A DNA stretch of 64,000 bases from Clostridium_AF sediminicola (GCF_050402865.1 NZ_BAABMF010000016.1:1-64000); one strand, 5' to 3'; shown: positions 53,446-63,583, numbered from the stretch's first letter. Notes: generated from the sequence alone by a model not told the origin. Translations and numbers: made by a program.

Positions 53446-54414
53446 ATGAATAAGAATAAAAAGGAAATCCTAATTATTGATGATTCAGAATTGGTAATAA
53501 TGACCTTAATAAAGCTATTAACTCCTAAATATAAAACGTTTTTTTCAAAAAAAGCGCATGAAGGCATAGAGATAGCTTCAGAAAAACAACCTGATTTAAT
53601 TCTTCTTGATATACTGTTACCAGAATTAGATGGGTATGAGATTTGTCGTCGTCTAAAATCTAACCCTTTAACAACAAATATTCCTATAATATTTGTTACT
53701 GCTATGTCACAAGCAACTGACTTAGCTAAAGCTTTTGAAGTGGGAGGCGCTGATTATATTACTAAGCCTTTTGTCCCAATAATTCTCGAAGCTAGGATAA
53801 ACAATCAGCTTAAATTATCAGAATCAGTTTCTGAATTAAAACGTTTATATAAAATGGCATTGGATTCCAATCCCATTACAGGTTTACCAGGCAATAATAG
53901 CATAAAAAGAAGAGTTGAAGAAGCAATCCATTTTAAAGAAAATGTTTTTGTTTTCTATGCAGACTTGGATAATTTTAAATCCTTTAACGATAAATATGGA
54001 TTTGCTCACGGAGATAAGGTTATTTTCTTTACTGCCAAATTATTTAGTAAAATCGCCAATAAAGTTGGTTGTATAGACCCATTTATCGGCCATATAGGTG
54101 GAGATGATTTTGTAATAGTAATTGAAGAAAGTAAAGGGATTACTTTTGTAGAAAATTATATCAAAATATTTGATGAAACAATAAAAACTTTCTATACAGA
54201 AGAAGATTTAAAACTAGGATACATTTCTGCAGAAAATCGCCAAAATGAAGTCAAAAAATTTCCTATTATGTCATTTAGTATAGCCGGTGTAAATTTGAGC
54301 AAAGGTCTTTATTCAAACTATCTGTACGTAAATGACATATGTGTTGAATTAAAAAGTAAAGCAAAGTCTCATACTGGTAGTTTTTATTGCATAGATAGAA
54401 GAATTAATTATTAA
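53446..54414 (+). CDS. Response regulator with degenerate GGDEF domain
   Basis: Receiver (1-125) with phospho-acceptor Asp55 (LILLDILLPELDG), then a GGDEF-type domain of about 190 aa with the core motif GGDDF (218-222) in place of GG(D/E)EF, and no inhibitory RxxD just upstream. Activity as a diguanylate cyclase is possible because the metal-binding acids are kept, but cannot be read from sequence. The ATG at 53446 follows GGTGG. No kinase gene is adjacent. Diverges from AraC. Confidence 0.88.
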   Translation: MNKNKKEILIIDDSELVIMTLIKLLTPKYKTFFSKKAHEGIEIASEKQPDLILLDILLPELDGYEICRRLKSNPLTTNIPIIFVTAMSQATDLAKAFEVGGADYITKPFVPIILEARINNQLKLSESVSELKRLYKMALDSNPITGLPGNNSIKRRVEEAIHFKENVFVFYADLDNFKSFNDKYGFAHGDKVIFFTAKLFSKIANKVGCIDPFIGHIGGDDFVIVIEESKGITFVENYIKIFDETIKTFYTEEDLKLGYISAENRQNEVKKFPIMSFSIAGVNLSKGLYSNYLYVNDICVELKSKAKSHTGSFYCIDRRINY

Positions 54415-54423
54415 GAAAAACAT

Positions 54424-54461
54424 AAAAATAAGCATTAGTTCTTATACCAATGCTTATTTTT
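54424..54461. terminator. Bidirectional terminator after the GGDEF regulator
   Basis: Thirteen-base stem AAAAATAAGCATT / AATGCTTATTTTT between convergent genes, followed by T-rich sequence on plus. Confidence 0.85.
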
Positions 54462-54480
54462 ATTTAATCTAATATTTTAT

Positions 54481-55194
54481 TTACTCCGCCATTCCTAACG
54501 CAATTTCCATCATCTTTGTAAATGCTTCTTGTCTTTCTTCAGATGTTGTAGCTTCATTAGTCACTAAATTATCTGAAACTGTTAATAAACAAGCTGCTTT
54601 TTTTCCTAATATATTTGCATTATGAAATAAAGCAAATGATTCCATTTCCACTGCAACACAGCCTTTATTTTTGTAAATATCTTTGTACTCTTCAAAATTC
54701 TCACGATAAAATACATCACTAGAATGAATTCTAGATTTATGAATTTCAATTCCTAAATTTTCTGCAATTTCTTCTAATTTACTATTCAACTCTGGAGATG
54801 CAGCAATTATATCTTTGTCATACCCACTTTGTGTTTTTGCAAAACTTGACTCACTCCACGATTCATTAGCCAATATTACATCATATAAATTTAACTCTGA
54901 AGTATAAGCCCCACATGAACCTATTCGAATAATGTTTTCTACTCCATAAAATTTAAATAACTCATATGAATAAATTCCAATACTTGGCATACCCATACCA
55001 CTTGCCATTACAGAAATCTTTCGCCCTTTATAAGTTCCTGTGTAACCAAACATATTCCTTACATTATTGAATTTCACTACATCTTCTAAAAATGTGTCAG
55101 CTATATATTTGGCACGAAGTGGGTCTCCTGGCATTAATACCGTATTCCCGATAATTCCTTTTTCTTTTACTTCAATATGTGCTGTTGGTATCAT
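54481..55194 (-). CDS. deoD: Purine-nucleoside phosphorylase DeoD-type
   Basis: PNP of 237 aa, the hexameric DeoD type. N-terminal MIPTAHIEVKEKGIIGNTVLMPGDPLRAKY with the phosphate-binding GDPLRA, IRIGSCGAYTSEL, and the base-binding/active-site segment AVEMESFALF with DNLV following TVS. It splits purine nucleosides with phosphate into base and pentose-1-phosphate. AAGGAGG precedes the ATG. Last gene of the Crp/deoB/deoD operon. Confidence 0.95.
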   Translation of the reverse strand: MIPTAHIEVKEKGIIGNTVLMPGDPLRAKYIADTFLEDVVKFNNVRNMFGYTGTYKGRKISVMASGMGMPSIGIYSYELFKFYGVENIIRIGSCGAYTSELNLYDVILANESWSESSFAKTQSGYDKDIIAASPELNSKLEEIAENLGIEIHKSRIHSSDVFYRENFEEYKDIYKNKGCVAVEMESFALFHNANILGKKAACLLTVSDNLVTNEATTSEERQEAFTKMMEIALGMAE

Positions 55195-55215
55195 ATTGAA
55201 TCCTCCTTTTTTTGT

Positions 55216-56394
55216 TTATTCTGATATTAAATTCAAAAAGCTAACTCCGTTTTTGATATTATTTTTGACATTAAGTAAATCTAAAATAGTAGCACCTATA
55301 TCAGAAAATGATTCTCTAACTCCTAATTCTACATTTTCTTTGATTTTGTTACCATATATCATTATAGGTATATATTCTCTTGAATGATCTGTCCCTTCAG
55401 TTGTAGGATCGCAACCATGATCTGCTGTTAAGATTAGAACATCTTCATCATTTAATCTACTAATTATTTCTGGTAGCCTTGCATCAAAATTTTCAAGAGC
55501 TTTTCCATAACCTTCCGGATCTTTTCTATGACCGTATTTCATATCAAAATCTACTAGGTTTGTAAAAATAAAACCTTCTTTGTGTTTATCCATCATTTCA
55601 AGTGTTTTATCAACACCATCCATATTGCTTACTGTGTATACACTATCAGTTAATCCTTTATTAGCATAAATATCCTTTATTTTTCCTACTCCTACCACTG
55701 GTAATCCTGCACCTTTTATTTTATCTAAAGTTGTTTCAGATGTAGGCACTATAGAATAATCATGTCTATTAGATGTACGTGTAAACTTACCTGGTTGTCC
55801 AATAAAAGGTCTTGCTATTACTCTTCCTACTGCATGTTCACCTTGAAGTAATTTTCGAGCAATTTCACAATATTCATAAAGTGTTTTTAATGGAATAACT
55901 TCTTCATGGGCTGCAATTTGAAATACACTATCTGCTGAAGTATAAATAATTGGTTTACCTGTTTCCATGTGTTTTTTTCCAAACTCATCAATAATTGCAG
56001 TACCAGATGCCGGTTTATTTGCTAGTATTTCTCTTCCTATTGCTTCTTCAAATTTTTCTGTTACATCTTTTGGAAATCCATTTGGATACGTTGGAAACGG
56101 TTTGTCTAAAATAATTTGTGCTATCTCCCAGTGACCTGTTGTTGTGTCTTTACCTAAAGATTTTTCATTTGATTTTCCAAAAGCTCCTATAGCACGTAAA
56201 TCACTATTTATTCCCGGTACATCTATAATTTTACCAAGCCCAAGCTTCTCCATATTAGGAACTTTAAGTCCCCCTATTGATTCATTAACATGTAGCAATG
56301 TATTAGCTTTTTGGTCTCCATATTTTGCTGCATCAGGAAGAGCTCCTACTCCAAAACTATCTAGAACAAATAAAATAACTCTTTTGCTATCCAT
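55216..56394 (-). CDS. deoB: Phosphopentomutase
   Basis: Alkaline-phosphatase-superfamily mutase of 392 aa. Metal-binding and catalytic segments: VILFVLDSFGVGALPDA, KDTTTGHWEIAQI, TSADSVFQIAAHE, and at the C-terminus TADHGCDPTTEGTDHSREYIP. It converts pentose-1-phosphates from DeoD to pentose-5-phosphates. Start at 56394 after AAGGAG, 31 bases from the Crp-family gene. Confidence 0.95.
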   Translation of the reverse strand: MDSKRVILFVLDSFGVGALPDAAKYGDQKANTLLHVNESIGGLKVPNMEKLGLGKIIDVPGINSDLRAIGAFGKSNEKSLGKDTTTGHWEIAQIILDKPFPTYPNGFPKDVTEKFEEAIGREILANKPASGTAIIDEFGKKHMETGKPIIYTSADSVFQIAAHEEVIPLKTLYEYCEIARKLLQGEHAVGRVIARPFIGQPGKFTRTSNRHDYSIVPTSETTLDKIKGAGLPVVGVGKIKDIYANKGLTDSVYTVSNMDGVDKTLEMMDKHKEGFIFTNLVDFDMKYGHRKDPEGYGKALENFDARLPEIISRLNDEDVLILTADHGCDPTTEGTDHSREYIPIMIYGNKIKENVELGVRESFSDIGATILDLLNVKNNIKNGVSFLNLISE

Positions 56395-56425
56395 AATTTT
56401 CACTCCTTGTTTATAAATATTCATA

Positions 56426-57115
56426 TTAAACTAATTCATCTAATTTATTTACTAATGCCTTGTACTGTTCATTATTAACATAAACCTTACCAGTATTAAT
56501 TGTTATTAACTCTTCTTGTTTCAGTTTTTTTATATTTCTTTGAACTGTTCTTAAACTAATTCCTAACTCATCAGCTATTTGCTGACGCTTTTTATTAATT
56601 AATGATACTTTTCCTTCCTCAATATCTTCCTTTGTCCATTCAATAATCGATGACACCAAGGTATACATAGTTGAATTTAGTAATAATTCTCCATTAGAAT
56701 ATGCAATATTATAAAAGTCTTTAGCCATTTTTCTAGCCACTATCATAGCTAAATAATGATCATTTTCTAGCCACTTTAAAAAATCATTTTTTGAAATTTT
56801 TAATGCAACACAATCAGTTACTGTTTCAACTGTAGCTGCTATTTTATCTTTTGATGCTAATATTTCAATTAATCCAACAAAATCTTGATCGTTTACAATT
56901 GCAGTTTCAAGTATTTTTCCATTTTGAAATTCATTAAAAATTTTCAATGTACCAGAATAAATAATATAAACGTACTTAGGCTCTTCATCTTTTTTTATCA
57001 TTATTGTCTTTGCATCAAAATTCTGCACTTTACATTTCATTCTTATTTCAGCAGGCATACCTATAAATAAATTAGCTAAATAAGGTTTATTATTTATAAA
57101 ATCTTCAATTGACAT
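56426..57115 (-). CDS. Crp/Fnr-family transcriptional regulator
   Basis: 229 aa: a cyclic-nucleotide-binding beta-barrel (20-130) followed by a HTH_Crp domain with KRQQIADELGISLRTVQRNIKKLKQ. No N-terminal cysteine cluster, so not an oxygen-sensing Fnr. GAGGG precedes the ATG. First gene of the operon with deoB and deoD, suggesting control of nucleoside catabolism, but a wider role is likely. Confidence 0.9.
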   Translation of the reverse strand: MSIEDFINNKPYLANLFIGMPAEIRMKCKVQNFDAKTIMIKKDEEPKYVYIIYSGTLKIFNEFQNGKILETAIVNDQDFVGLIEILASKDKIAATVETVTDCVALKISKNDFLKWLENDHYLAMIVARKMAKDFYNIAYSNGELLLNSTMYTLVSSIIEWTKEDIEEGKVSLINKKRQQIADELGISLRTVQRNIKKLKQEELITINTGKVYVNNEQYKALVNKLDELV

Positions 57116-57185
57116 ATTAATCCCTCATTTGTATGTTAAGTTTATCTATTTATTATTTTACCTTATAAAAAAATTATAACAAAAT

Positions 57186-57229
57186 AATAACTATCAAAAA
57201 ATGACATGCGTCACTTTTTGATAGTTATT
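57186..57229. terminator. Strong bidirectional terminator
   Basis: Stem of about 19 bases (AATAACTATCAAAAA-TGAC with GTCA-TTTTTGATAGTTATT, tetraloop-like centre atgc and a mismatch), followed by TTTTAATTTTTTT on plus and a T-rich stretch on minus. It serves the flavodoxin gene, whose stop codon touches it. Confidence 0.9.
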
Positions 57230-57733
57230 TTAATTTTTTTCTATATATTGTACAAATTTATTAATATTTTCTTCTACTATTTTAGAAATATCTTTCTTTG
57301 TGTCTATTGGAGGCATATTTTCATCTTTCTTAGAAATTGTTTTAATTATAAACTTTTCAAAGAAATTCATTTTAGAAAACCTGAATTCTCCTCCAAAAGT
57401 TTCTTTGGCTACTGCACTAATCAACAATTCTTTTGGAAAAGAATTATTTAACTGCTCTTGTCCACTTTTTTCATTCATACAACAAATGAATAATCCAACT
57501 CTCTTTTTCTTCAACTTATTTAGATTTTCTGAGCAAAACTTCTTTACTTCTTTTTGAATTTGCCCTACATATATTGACCCACCAATAATTACTTTATCAT
57601 AATTAAATATCTCAACTTCATCTGTCTTTTTTAAATTACATAAATCAATGTCTCCATTAAGTTTTTCTTTTAAAATTTTGGCACATTTTTCAGTAGTACC
57701 ATATTTGGTGGAAAAAACAATTAAAGTTTTCAT
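57230..57733 (-). CDS. Flavodoxin-domain protein (HemG-like)
   Basis: 167 aa with the FMN-binding signature STKYGTTEKCA at residues 8-18 and IIGGSIYVGQIQKEV. Flavodoxin_5 type, related to protoporphyrinogen oxidase HemG and to menaquinol-linked flavodoxins, though several tail residues differ. Start at 57733 after GAGGAG. Monocistronic. Its electron partner is unknown. Confidence 0.82.
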   Translation of the reverse strand: MKTLIVFSTKYGTTEKCAKILKEKLNGDIDLCNLKKTDEVEIFNYDKVIIGGSIYVGQIQKEVKKFCSENLNKLKKKRVGLFICCMNEKSGQEQLNNSFPKELLISAVAKETFGGEFRFSKMNFFEKFIIKTISKKDENMPPIDTKKDISKIVEENINKFVQYIEKN

Positions 57734-57808
57734 ATTATCTCCTCTCAATTTAAAATTCCATTAAACAATAATTTAATTATATATGAAAATAAATCCATTA
57801 TCAAAATA

Positions 57809-58390
57809 TTAAATCAAAGAATAAACAATAGCTTCATATGGTCTTAATTTAATCTCATCAATACTGGTAGTTGAATCACTATAATTACTAATAAGAAGTT
57901 CAGCTTTTTTATACTTTATACTATTAGGCAATGTAAATAAAACATCACTTTTATCAAAATTACAAATTATTAAAAGTTTTTCTTTATCTAGTTCTCTAGT
58001 ATATGCAAATATTTCATCATGATTTTCTAGTATTAGTGCATATTTTCCATATACAATAATTTTATTTTGCTTCCTCAACTCTATTAGTTTTTTGTAATGA
58101 TAAAATATTGAATTCTTATCTTTCATGGCTTCATTTGCATTTATTGTTTTATAATTTGGATTTCCATCATTATAGCTAATATTTTTAACATCATTTATGT
58201 CAGGATACCCTTTTTCTTTAGAAATTATATTAATTACATCCATTCTAAAACCATCTATTCCTATATTTAGTCAATACCTCATAATATTATATACTTCATT
58301 TCTTAGATTAGTATTTTTCAAATTTAAATTCGGTTGTTCTTTTAAAAAATATGAAGATAATATTGTCCTGATTTCTCATCAAACTCTTCT
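57809..58390 (-). pseudogene. GH13 alpha-glucosidase (oligo-1,6-glucosidase) remnant
   Basis: Two pieces of a GH13 glucosidase. 58250-58390 retains QYYLHIF, LKEQPNLNLKNTN, LRNEVYNIMRY and GIDGFRMDV around the nucleophile region, with a frameshift in the middle and a TGA where the family has Trp (MRFW). The piece from 57809 keeps NPNYKTINANEAMKDK, SIFYHYKKLIELRKQN and the C-terminal beta domain. About 240 residues with the general acid are deleted between them, and the N-terminus is gone. The surviving 144-aa frame is probably inactive. Confidence 0.85.
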
Positions 58391-58606
58391 TGTAATAATT
58401 CTATTAGCAATTGAACACTAATAGAACCCCTTTTGTACCTGTATTCAATCAATATTCTTTAGAGTACCTTTAAGCTTGATATACTAGAATTCTTTTCTTA
58501 ATTTTTCTTTTCATTCTAAACTCATAGTTATTATTTTTTCTATTTTACATAATTTTATTAATATTTCTTCTGCCTTTTCGATTTTAAAAAAATCCCCATA
58601 AAATAA

Positions 58607-58640
58607 ACAAACCAGTAGATTGTGATATCTACTGGTTTGT
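58607..58640 (-). terminator. Terminator of the GNAT gene
   Basis: Fourteen-base stem ACAAACCAGTAGAT / ATCTACTGGTTTGT, six-base loop, followed on minus by TTTATTTTATG. It abuts the stop codon at 58643. The gap 58391-58606 shows no other gene. Confidence 0.85.
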
Positions 58641-58642
58641 AA

Positions 58643-59152
58643 CTAAATATTTATAATTTTCTCGAAAGCTATTCTTTCACTTTTATCTTCTAAATAAATT
58701 ATTCCACAATACTTAAACTCATTTTTCTTGAGTAAGTTTTTCATAGAAGAATTTTCTTCCTGTGTATCTACCTTGATACTATGTACATCTTTACTTAAAC
58801 AAAGTTCCTCAACCTTTTTTATTATTTCAGATGATAACCCCAATCCTTTGTAATTGTTATCTATAGCTATTCTATGAATAACAGCATAGTCGTTATTACT
58901 AATCCATTCACCGTCATAAATATTTTCATATGTTTTTTCTCCATCAAATGAAACAGCTATAGTCCCAACAATGTTATTATCTCTTAACATTACATATCCA
59001 TTTTCATCTACAATATCTTTTCTTATTGTTTCAACATTAGGATAATTATTCTGCCATTGATCAATACCTTCTCTTTTAAAATAATCTTGCGCCTGTTTAA
59101 TTATAGCCATTATACTATCAATATCAGTTTTAACCGCTTTTCTAAACTCCAT
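58643..59152 (-). CDS. GNAT-family N-acetyltransferase
   Basis: 169 aa. The acetyl-CoA binding motif A reads AIDNNYKGLGLSSEIIKKV (residues ~95-113, with the Q/R-x-x-G-x-A consensus replaced by YKGLGLS), and motif B is IKVDTQEENSSMKNLLKKNEF. The GIDQWQNNYP segment is seen in many clostridial GNATs. AAAGGAG precedes the ATG. Substrate unknown. Confidence 0.87.
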   Translation of the reverse strand: MEFRKAVKTDIDSIMAIIKQAQDYFKREGIDQWQNNYPNVETIRKDIVDENGYVMLRDNNIVGTIAVSFDGEKTYENIYDGEWISNNDYAVIHRIAIDNNYKGLGLSSEIIKKVEELCLSKDVHSIKVDTQEENSSMKNLLKKNEFKYCGIIYLEDKSERIAFEKIINI

Positions 59153-59297
59153 CTTTATTCTCCTTTGTATTTATTCTAAGGATTACTCCAAGTTTATTAT
59201 AACCAATTTAATTATGTAACTCTACTATATAATTCAGAGATTTTATCCATTGCATACTCGTTTGATCTTATTGATACTTCAAGAAACTGTTTATCTT

Positions 59298-59527
59298 TTA
59301 TTGTTCAATAATATCACTACCTAGTAATTCACTATCAATATTACCATCTCTAATAATTAATACTCTATCACTCTTGTCGGTTCATCAAATATATATCTCT
59401 CTTAATCAACAAATAACTCTTTTACCAAAAGAACCTTTTGCTGATTACGTCCAAGATAAATATATTACATCACTCCAAATAGAAGGTAATTTTATTGGTA
59501 AATCTTCTATTACGTTTTCTGCTAATA
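59298..59527 (-). pseudogene. Sugar ABC transporter ATPase remnant (RbsA/MglA C-terminal domain)
   Basis: On minus, in three frames: AENVIEDLPIKLPSIWSDV, then LGRNQQKVLLVKELFV (from LSGGNQQKVLLAKEL), IFDEPTR (Walker B), and finally DRVLIIRDGNIDSELLG with a stop at 59298. Stops and frameshifts break it; the rest of the gene is missing. A second, lost sugar transporter at this spot, next to the dead glucosidase. The gap 59153-59825 holds this relic and the hairpin at 59730-59772; otherwise nothing recognised. Confidence 0.82.
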
Positions 59528-59729
59528 AATGTAATTTTTAACATTTGAAAAAATCCTTTTCAAATATGTTTTAATGTTAATTACGATAAAAACAAATAAA
59601 ACAAAAGAGAATCCTTATCAAAAACAGCAGAATCTGTATTTTTTTGTACCAAAAAAGTTTTTTTAGACCGGAAGCTTTCTATGCGCTAAACGTCCCAGTT
59701 ACCTTAAGTTAATATTACTTTACATGATA

Positions 59730-59772
59730 AAATAGGTTTAATGAGTTCATTCATAACCCATTAAACCTATTT
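59730..59772 (-). terminator. Terminator of the ABC exporter operon
   Basis: Fourteen-base stem AAATAGGTTTAATG / CATTAAACCTATTT with a 15-base loop, then TTTTATC on minus, 55 bases after the stop of the adaptor gene. Confidence 0.75.
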
Positions 59773-59825
59773 GTTATTTTCAAAAATAACTTACTCTGAT
59801 TAATTAATATTGATATAAAATTTAT

Positions 59826-61226
59826 TTACTCATTACTCGTAACAGCCTTTATCCCTGGTGATAATCCTTTAGCATCAAGATCTGTTATAATTTTATCACC
59901 TTCAACTAGACCTTCTTCAATAATAGTTTCTCCTGTTAATTCATATCCTAGTACAACCTCTACTTCCTCTGTTTTACCTTTTCTTATAATCATGACCATA
60001 TCTTTTTCATCTTTTTGGTACAAAGCACTGTTTGGCACAACCAGCTTATCAGTTGCAGCATAAACAATAAATTTTACGTCCACATCATACCCTGTATTTA
60101 GATATGTATTTTCTGGTTCTATTGTAACCAAAACTTTTCTTTCTTCAACACCTAAAGGAGAAATATCAACAGTGGCTTTATCATCTATTTTTATAATTTT
60201 ACCTTCCAGTTCTATATCACCACTTCTACGATCTAATACTAAAACTACTTCATCATTCAACTTGACCTCTTCAATATCCCTGGTATTAACCATAACTTCT
60301 ATCTCTTTATTTCCATTACCTTGAATAACAAAAGCTGGTTCTATGCCACTAATGCTATTCACCTGATTTATTTTCACTTCATCAACCACACCGTCAATTG
60401 TTGTAATAATATTAAATTTATCTTTTTTACTTTTTAATGATTCTATACTTACTTTTGTACCTTCTATCAAAGCTTTATAATAATCTATATTAGCATATGT
60501 TCTATTTCTTGATAAACTAGTATTAATACCACTTATTTGTGCATTAATAGATTTTTTCATAGCCTCATAGTAATCGCCATTTGAGCTATTATTTTTAAGA
60601 CTTTCAAGTTGAACAATATTTTTATTGTAACTTACTTCATAACCACTTACTACTTGTTTAAAATCTTTAAATTCACTTTGTGAAATAATACCACTATCTA
60701 ATAAAATCTTATACTTTTCTACATCCTCTAATCCTCTATCTAATATTTCTTTGCTTTGCTTTACAATCATTTCTTGTAATTCAAGTTGTCCTTTTACGTC
60801 AGTCTGAGCTTTAAGTGCTTCTAACTGACTCAATAGATTATTTTTATTAGCAGTCAAAGTATCAACATTTGCTTGATTTTCCACTTTAACATTTGCCAAT
60901 TGTGCTTCATAACCTTTTATTTGATTCTCAAGTTTCATTATTTCGAAGTCTAGTGCACTGCTATCAAGAGTGGCCAAAATATCCCCAGATTTAACTAGGT
61001 CACCCTCTTCAACATTAATGGATAAAACTTCACCACCGACTAGTGGATAAATATTTTTTACTCCATTATTTTTCACTACTCCCGCTTCCACAAAAGAAAC
61101 TTCAGAATGACTCAACGTTAAAGTCTTTGTTTCAATTTTCAAAGGTTTTAAGTATGAATATATAGCGTATATTACACTTAATATAACTACTATAATAATT
61201 AAAATAATCTTTACCTTTTTTTTCAT
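59826..61226 (-). CDS. HlyD/RND-type membrane-fusion adaptor of an ABC exporter
   Basis: 466 aa. One N-terminal transmembrane anchor (5-26), the biotinyl-lipoyl segment LVGGEVLSINVEEGDLVKSGDIL (61-83), a coiled-coil hairpin from about 95-260, then the second lipoyl half (IITTIDGVVDEVKINQ) and beta-barrel domains. Works with the FtsX-type permease and ATPase. Its ATG overlaps the permease stop by one base (TAATG). Confidence 0.92.
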   Translation of the reverse strand: MKKKVKIILIIIVVILSVIYAIYSYLKPLKIETKTLTLSHSEVSFVEAGVVKNNGVKNIYPLVGGEVLSINVEEGDLVKSGDILATLDSSALDFEIMKLENQIKGYEAQLANVKVENQANVDTLTANKNNLLSQLEALKAQTDVKGQLELQEMIVKQSKEILDRGLEDVEKYKILLDSGIISQSEFKDFKQVVSGYEVSYNKNIVQLESLKNNSSNGDYYEAMKKSINAQISGINTSLSRNRTYANIDYYKALIEGTKVSIESLKSKKDKFNIITTIDGVVDEVKINQVNSISGIEPAFVIQGNGNKEIEVMVNTRDIEEVKLNDEVVLVLDRRSGDIELEGKIIKIDDKATVDISPLGVEERKVLVTIEPENTYLNTGYDVDVKFIVYAATDKLVVPNSALYQKDEKDMVMIIRKGKTEEVEVVLGYELTGETIIEEGLVEGDKIITDLDAKGLSPGIKAVTSNE

Positions 61227-63583
61227 TATTCTCTCTCCTTCAACACTTCAACTAAGTCTAGTTTCTTGATAGCCTTCACTGTAGATAAATTAGATAAAAA
61301 TACCGCAAATACACAACCAATAATTCCCATCACATAAGCGCTTGAAGGTATACCCGACGGCCATGAAAATGCATCAACATCAATGGCTTTCTGTAAACCA
61401 TAATTCAACAACATTGTAAATGGTATCCCAAGTACTATACCAAAAAAACATAAAATCCAATATTCAAAGCTCATAATTTCTTTAACTTCATTGATATTAA
61501 GTCCCAAAACTCTTAAGGTTGCATATTCCCGACTTCTTTCTGACATAGATATCACCGCAGTATTATAAATAATTGTGAAACCTATTGCTGCAGCTGCAAT
61601 TTGCATCATATAAATAATAAAACTATAAGAACTAAATAACTCTTTATACATTGCCAAAGTATCATTCTTATCTTCAATTTTAGACACCTTGTCACTATAT
61701 ATTAAATTCTTACGGACTTGACTCAAATCAGAAGTTTTTATTATAATTGAATTTGTTTCAACATCTTTGTTCAAGAGTTTAGATAATAATTTAATATCCA
61801 TATAACCGCTCATACCAATGCTTTGATTCACCACATCACTAATATAAATTTTTTGATCCTTATCAAAATAAGGACTGCTAATATAAATATAATCACCTTT
61901 TTTAACATTTATATTATTAGCAATCATGTTACTTAGAACCATACCATCTTCATCTAATCTTTTGTTAATTTTATAATCATCATCATATATTTTATATAAA
62001 TAATTTTCTTCTTTAATTCCCACTAAGGTCGTCCCTGTTTTTTCATGTCCATTATAAATTACCACAGGCACCTTTAACACACCTTCCGCATAAGTAATTT
62101 CATCCATGGCCATAGCAGACTGTACACCTTGCTCATAAGGTACATTTTCTCTTAAAGCAATCTCAGCATCATATTTTAGGACATGTGTGAACTGATTATA
62201 GAACATGGAATCAATCATTCCTGTCATAGTTCCAATAATTACAATCATACTGTAAGAAAAAATGATACCAATCACAATAAATCCTGATCTAACTTTATTT
62301 CTCATAATACTTCTAGTTGCCATAAATCCTCTTGGTGTCAAGATATGTTTTGAAAATGGTAGTATCTTTGTAATATCTTTTTTCACTGGTTTAGGTGCTT
62401 TAGGCCTCATTGCATCTGCAGGACGTAATTTTATCACATCTTTAGCTCCTAAATAAGCCCCTATTACTCCTCCCATAATGGAAATAATGCCTCCAATATA
62501 AAAATATCTATAATCGGTTATGACATTTTCTATAGGCAACTTATAATAATCTAAATAAACTTGAATAAAAGCACCTGTAACCATATATCCCACTAAAAGA
62601 CCCACTATAGCACCAAATATACCTGTTACTAAGCCATATATTATATAATGATTAAGTACCACAGTATTGCTATATCCAAAAGCTTTAAGCATTCCAATTT
62701 GGCTACGATCTTGTTCAATAATTCGTTTTAACATTAAATATAGAACTATGGCTGCCATTGCAACAAAAGCCATTGGCATAGAGGTTGACATCGATTTACC
62801 GCTTTTAATTTCTTCTTCTAGCATAAGATAACTAAACAAATCATCTTTTTCGTATAAGCTTATTAATCCATATTTTTTAAGTTCATATTCTAACTCATTC
62901 TTAACATCATCATAAGTAATACCTTCATCAAATTGGAATGATAAATCATTATAAATACCTTCCATACCCGTTATATTCATATAGATTTCTTCATCTATAT
63001 AAGCGATATTATATTGGGTTGTATCCGAAAATAAATCACCTTGTTCTTTAACAATATAAACATATTCTGGTGAATATACACTTCCTGCAATATTAAAATC
63101 ATAAACCTTATTATCAACCAATAATTTTATCTTATCACCTGGTTCATATTCATATGCTTTATAAAAATCATAACCAAGAAAAATATCGTCAATATTCACC
63201 AAATCATTACCTGTATGTACATAAGCATTAAGTCTTTGATCATTATGTCCAATAATTGTGGATATTAATCTTAAAGTAATAACATCTTCATTGTTATCCG
63301 GCATAATCACCCTTACATTTTGTACTAGGCGACCATTTACTTGTTTAATTCCTTCAATTTCTTCTAATCTATTTATACTAGACCTTGGTATTTGGGTAAC
63401 TGTAGCAAATGCATGCCCTAAACGGTTATCATTGTAATATGCTTCTTTACCTTTATCCACCACAAATAAAGCTGTATTCATTGATGTGAATATGATAACA
63501 CCTAAAGCCATTAACACAATACATGAAACGTATGCTTTTTTATTTCGAAGGATTGATCTTAATGCCTTTTTTAAAAGTATCAC
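61226..63583 (-). CDS. FtsX-like ABC transporter permease
   Basis: 785 aa, MacB/FtsX type: an N-terminal transmembrane helix (~17-40), a large extracellular domain (40-270), three helices (270-390), then a second copy of the same layout with an extracellular domain (450-655) and three helices to the end. This is the duplicated arrangement of bacitracin- or lipid-type exporters. Start taken as GTG 63583, whose GTGA overlaps the ATPase stop; a TTG at 63586 is less well spaced. Confidence 0.9.
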   Translation of the reverse strand: MILLKKALRSILRNKKAYVSCIVLMALGVIIFTSMNTALFVVDKGKEAYYNDNRLGHAFATVTQIPRSSINRLEEIEGIKQVNGRLVQNVRVIMPDNNEDVITLRLISTIIGHNDQRLNAYVHTGNDLVNIDDIFLGYDFYKAYEYEPGDKIKLLVDNKVYDFNIAGSVYSPEYVYIVKEQGDLFSDTTQYNIAYIDEEIYMNITGMEGIYNDLSFQFDEGITYDDVKNELEYELKKYGLISLYEKDDLFSYLMLEEEIKSGKSMSTSMPMAFVAMAAIVLYLMLKRIIEQDRSQIGMLKAFGYSNTVVLNHYIIYGLVTGIFGAIVGLLVGYMVTGAFIQVYLDYYKLPIENVITDYRYFYIGGIISIMGGVIGAYLGAKDVIKLRPADAMRPKAPKPVKKDITKILPFSKHILTPRGFMATRSIMRNKVRSGFIVIGIIFSYSMIVIIGTMTGMIDSMFYNQFTHVLKYDAEIALRENVPYEQGVQSAMAMDEITYAEGVLKVPVVIYNGHEKTGTTLVGIKEENYLYKIYDDDYKINKRLDEDGMVLSNMIANNINVKKGDYIYISSPYFDKDQKIYISDVVNQSIGMSGYMDIKLLSKLLNKDVETNSIIIKTSDLSQVRKNLIYSDKVSKIEDKNDTLAMYKELFSSYSFIIYMMQIAAAAIGFTIIYNTAVISMSERSREYATLRVLGLNINEVKEIMSFEYWILCFFGIVLGIPFTMLLNYGLQKAIDVDAFSWPSGIPSSAYVMGIIGCVFAVFLSNLSTVKAIKKLDLVEVLKERE

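Noticed and set aside
59690..59820. A small gene in the gap before the adaptor
   Set aside because: Only a terminator hairpin and AT-rich sequence are visible; no frame with a ribosome site.
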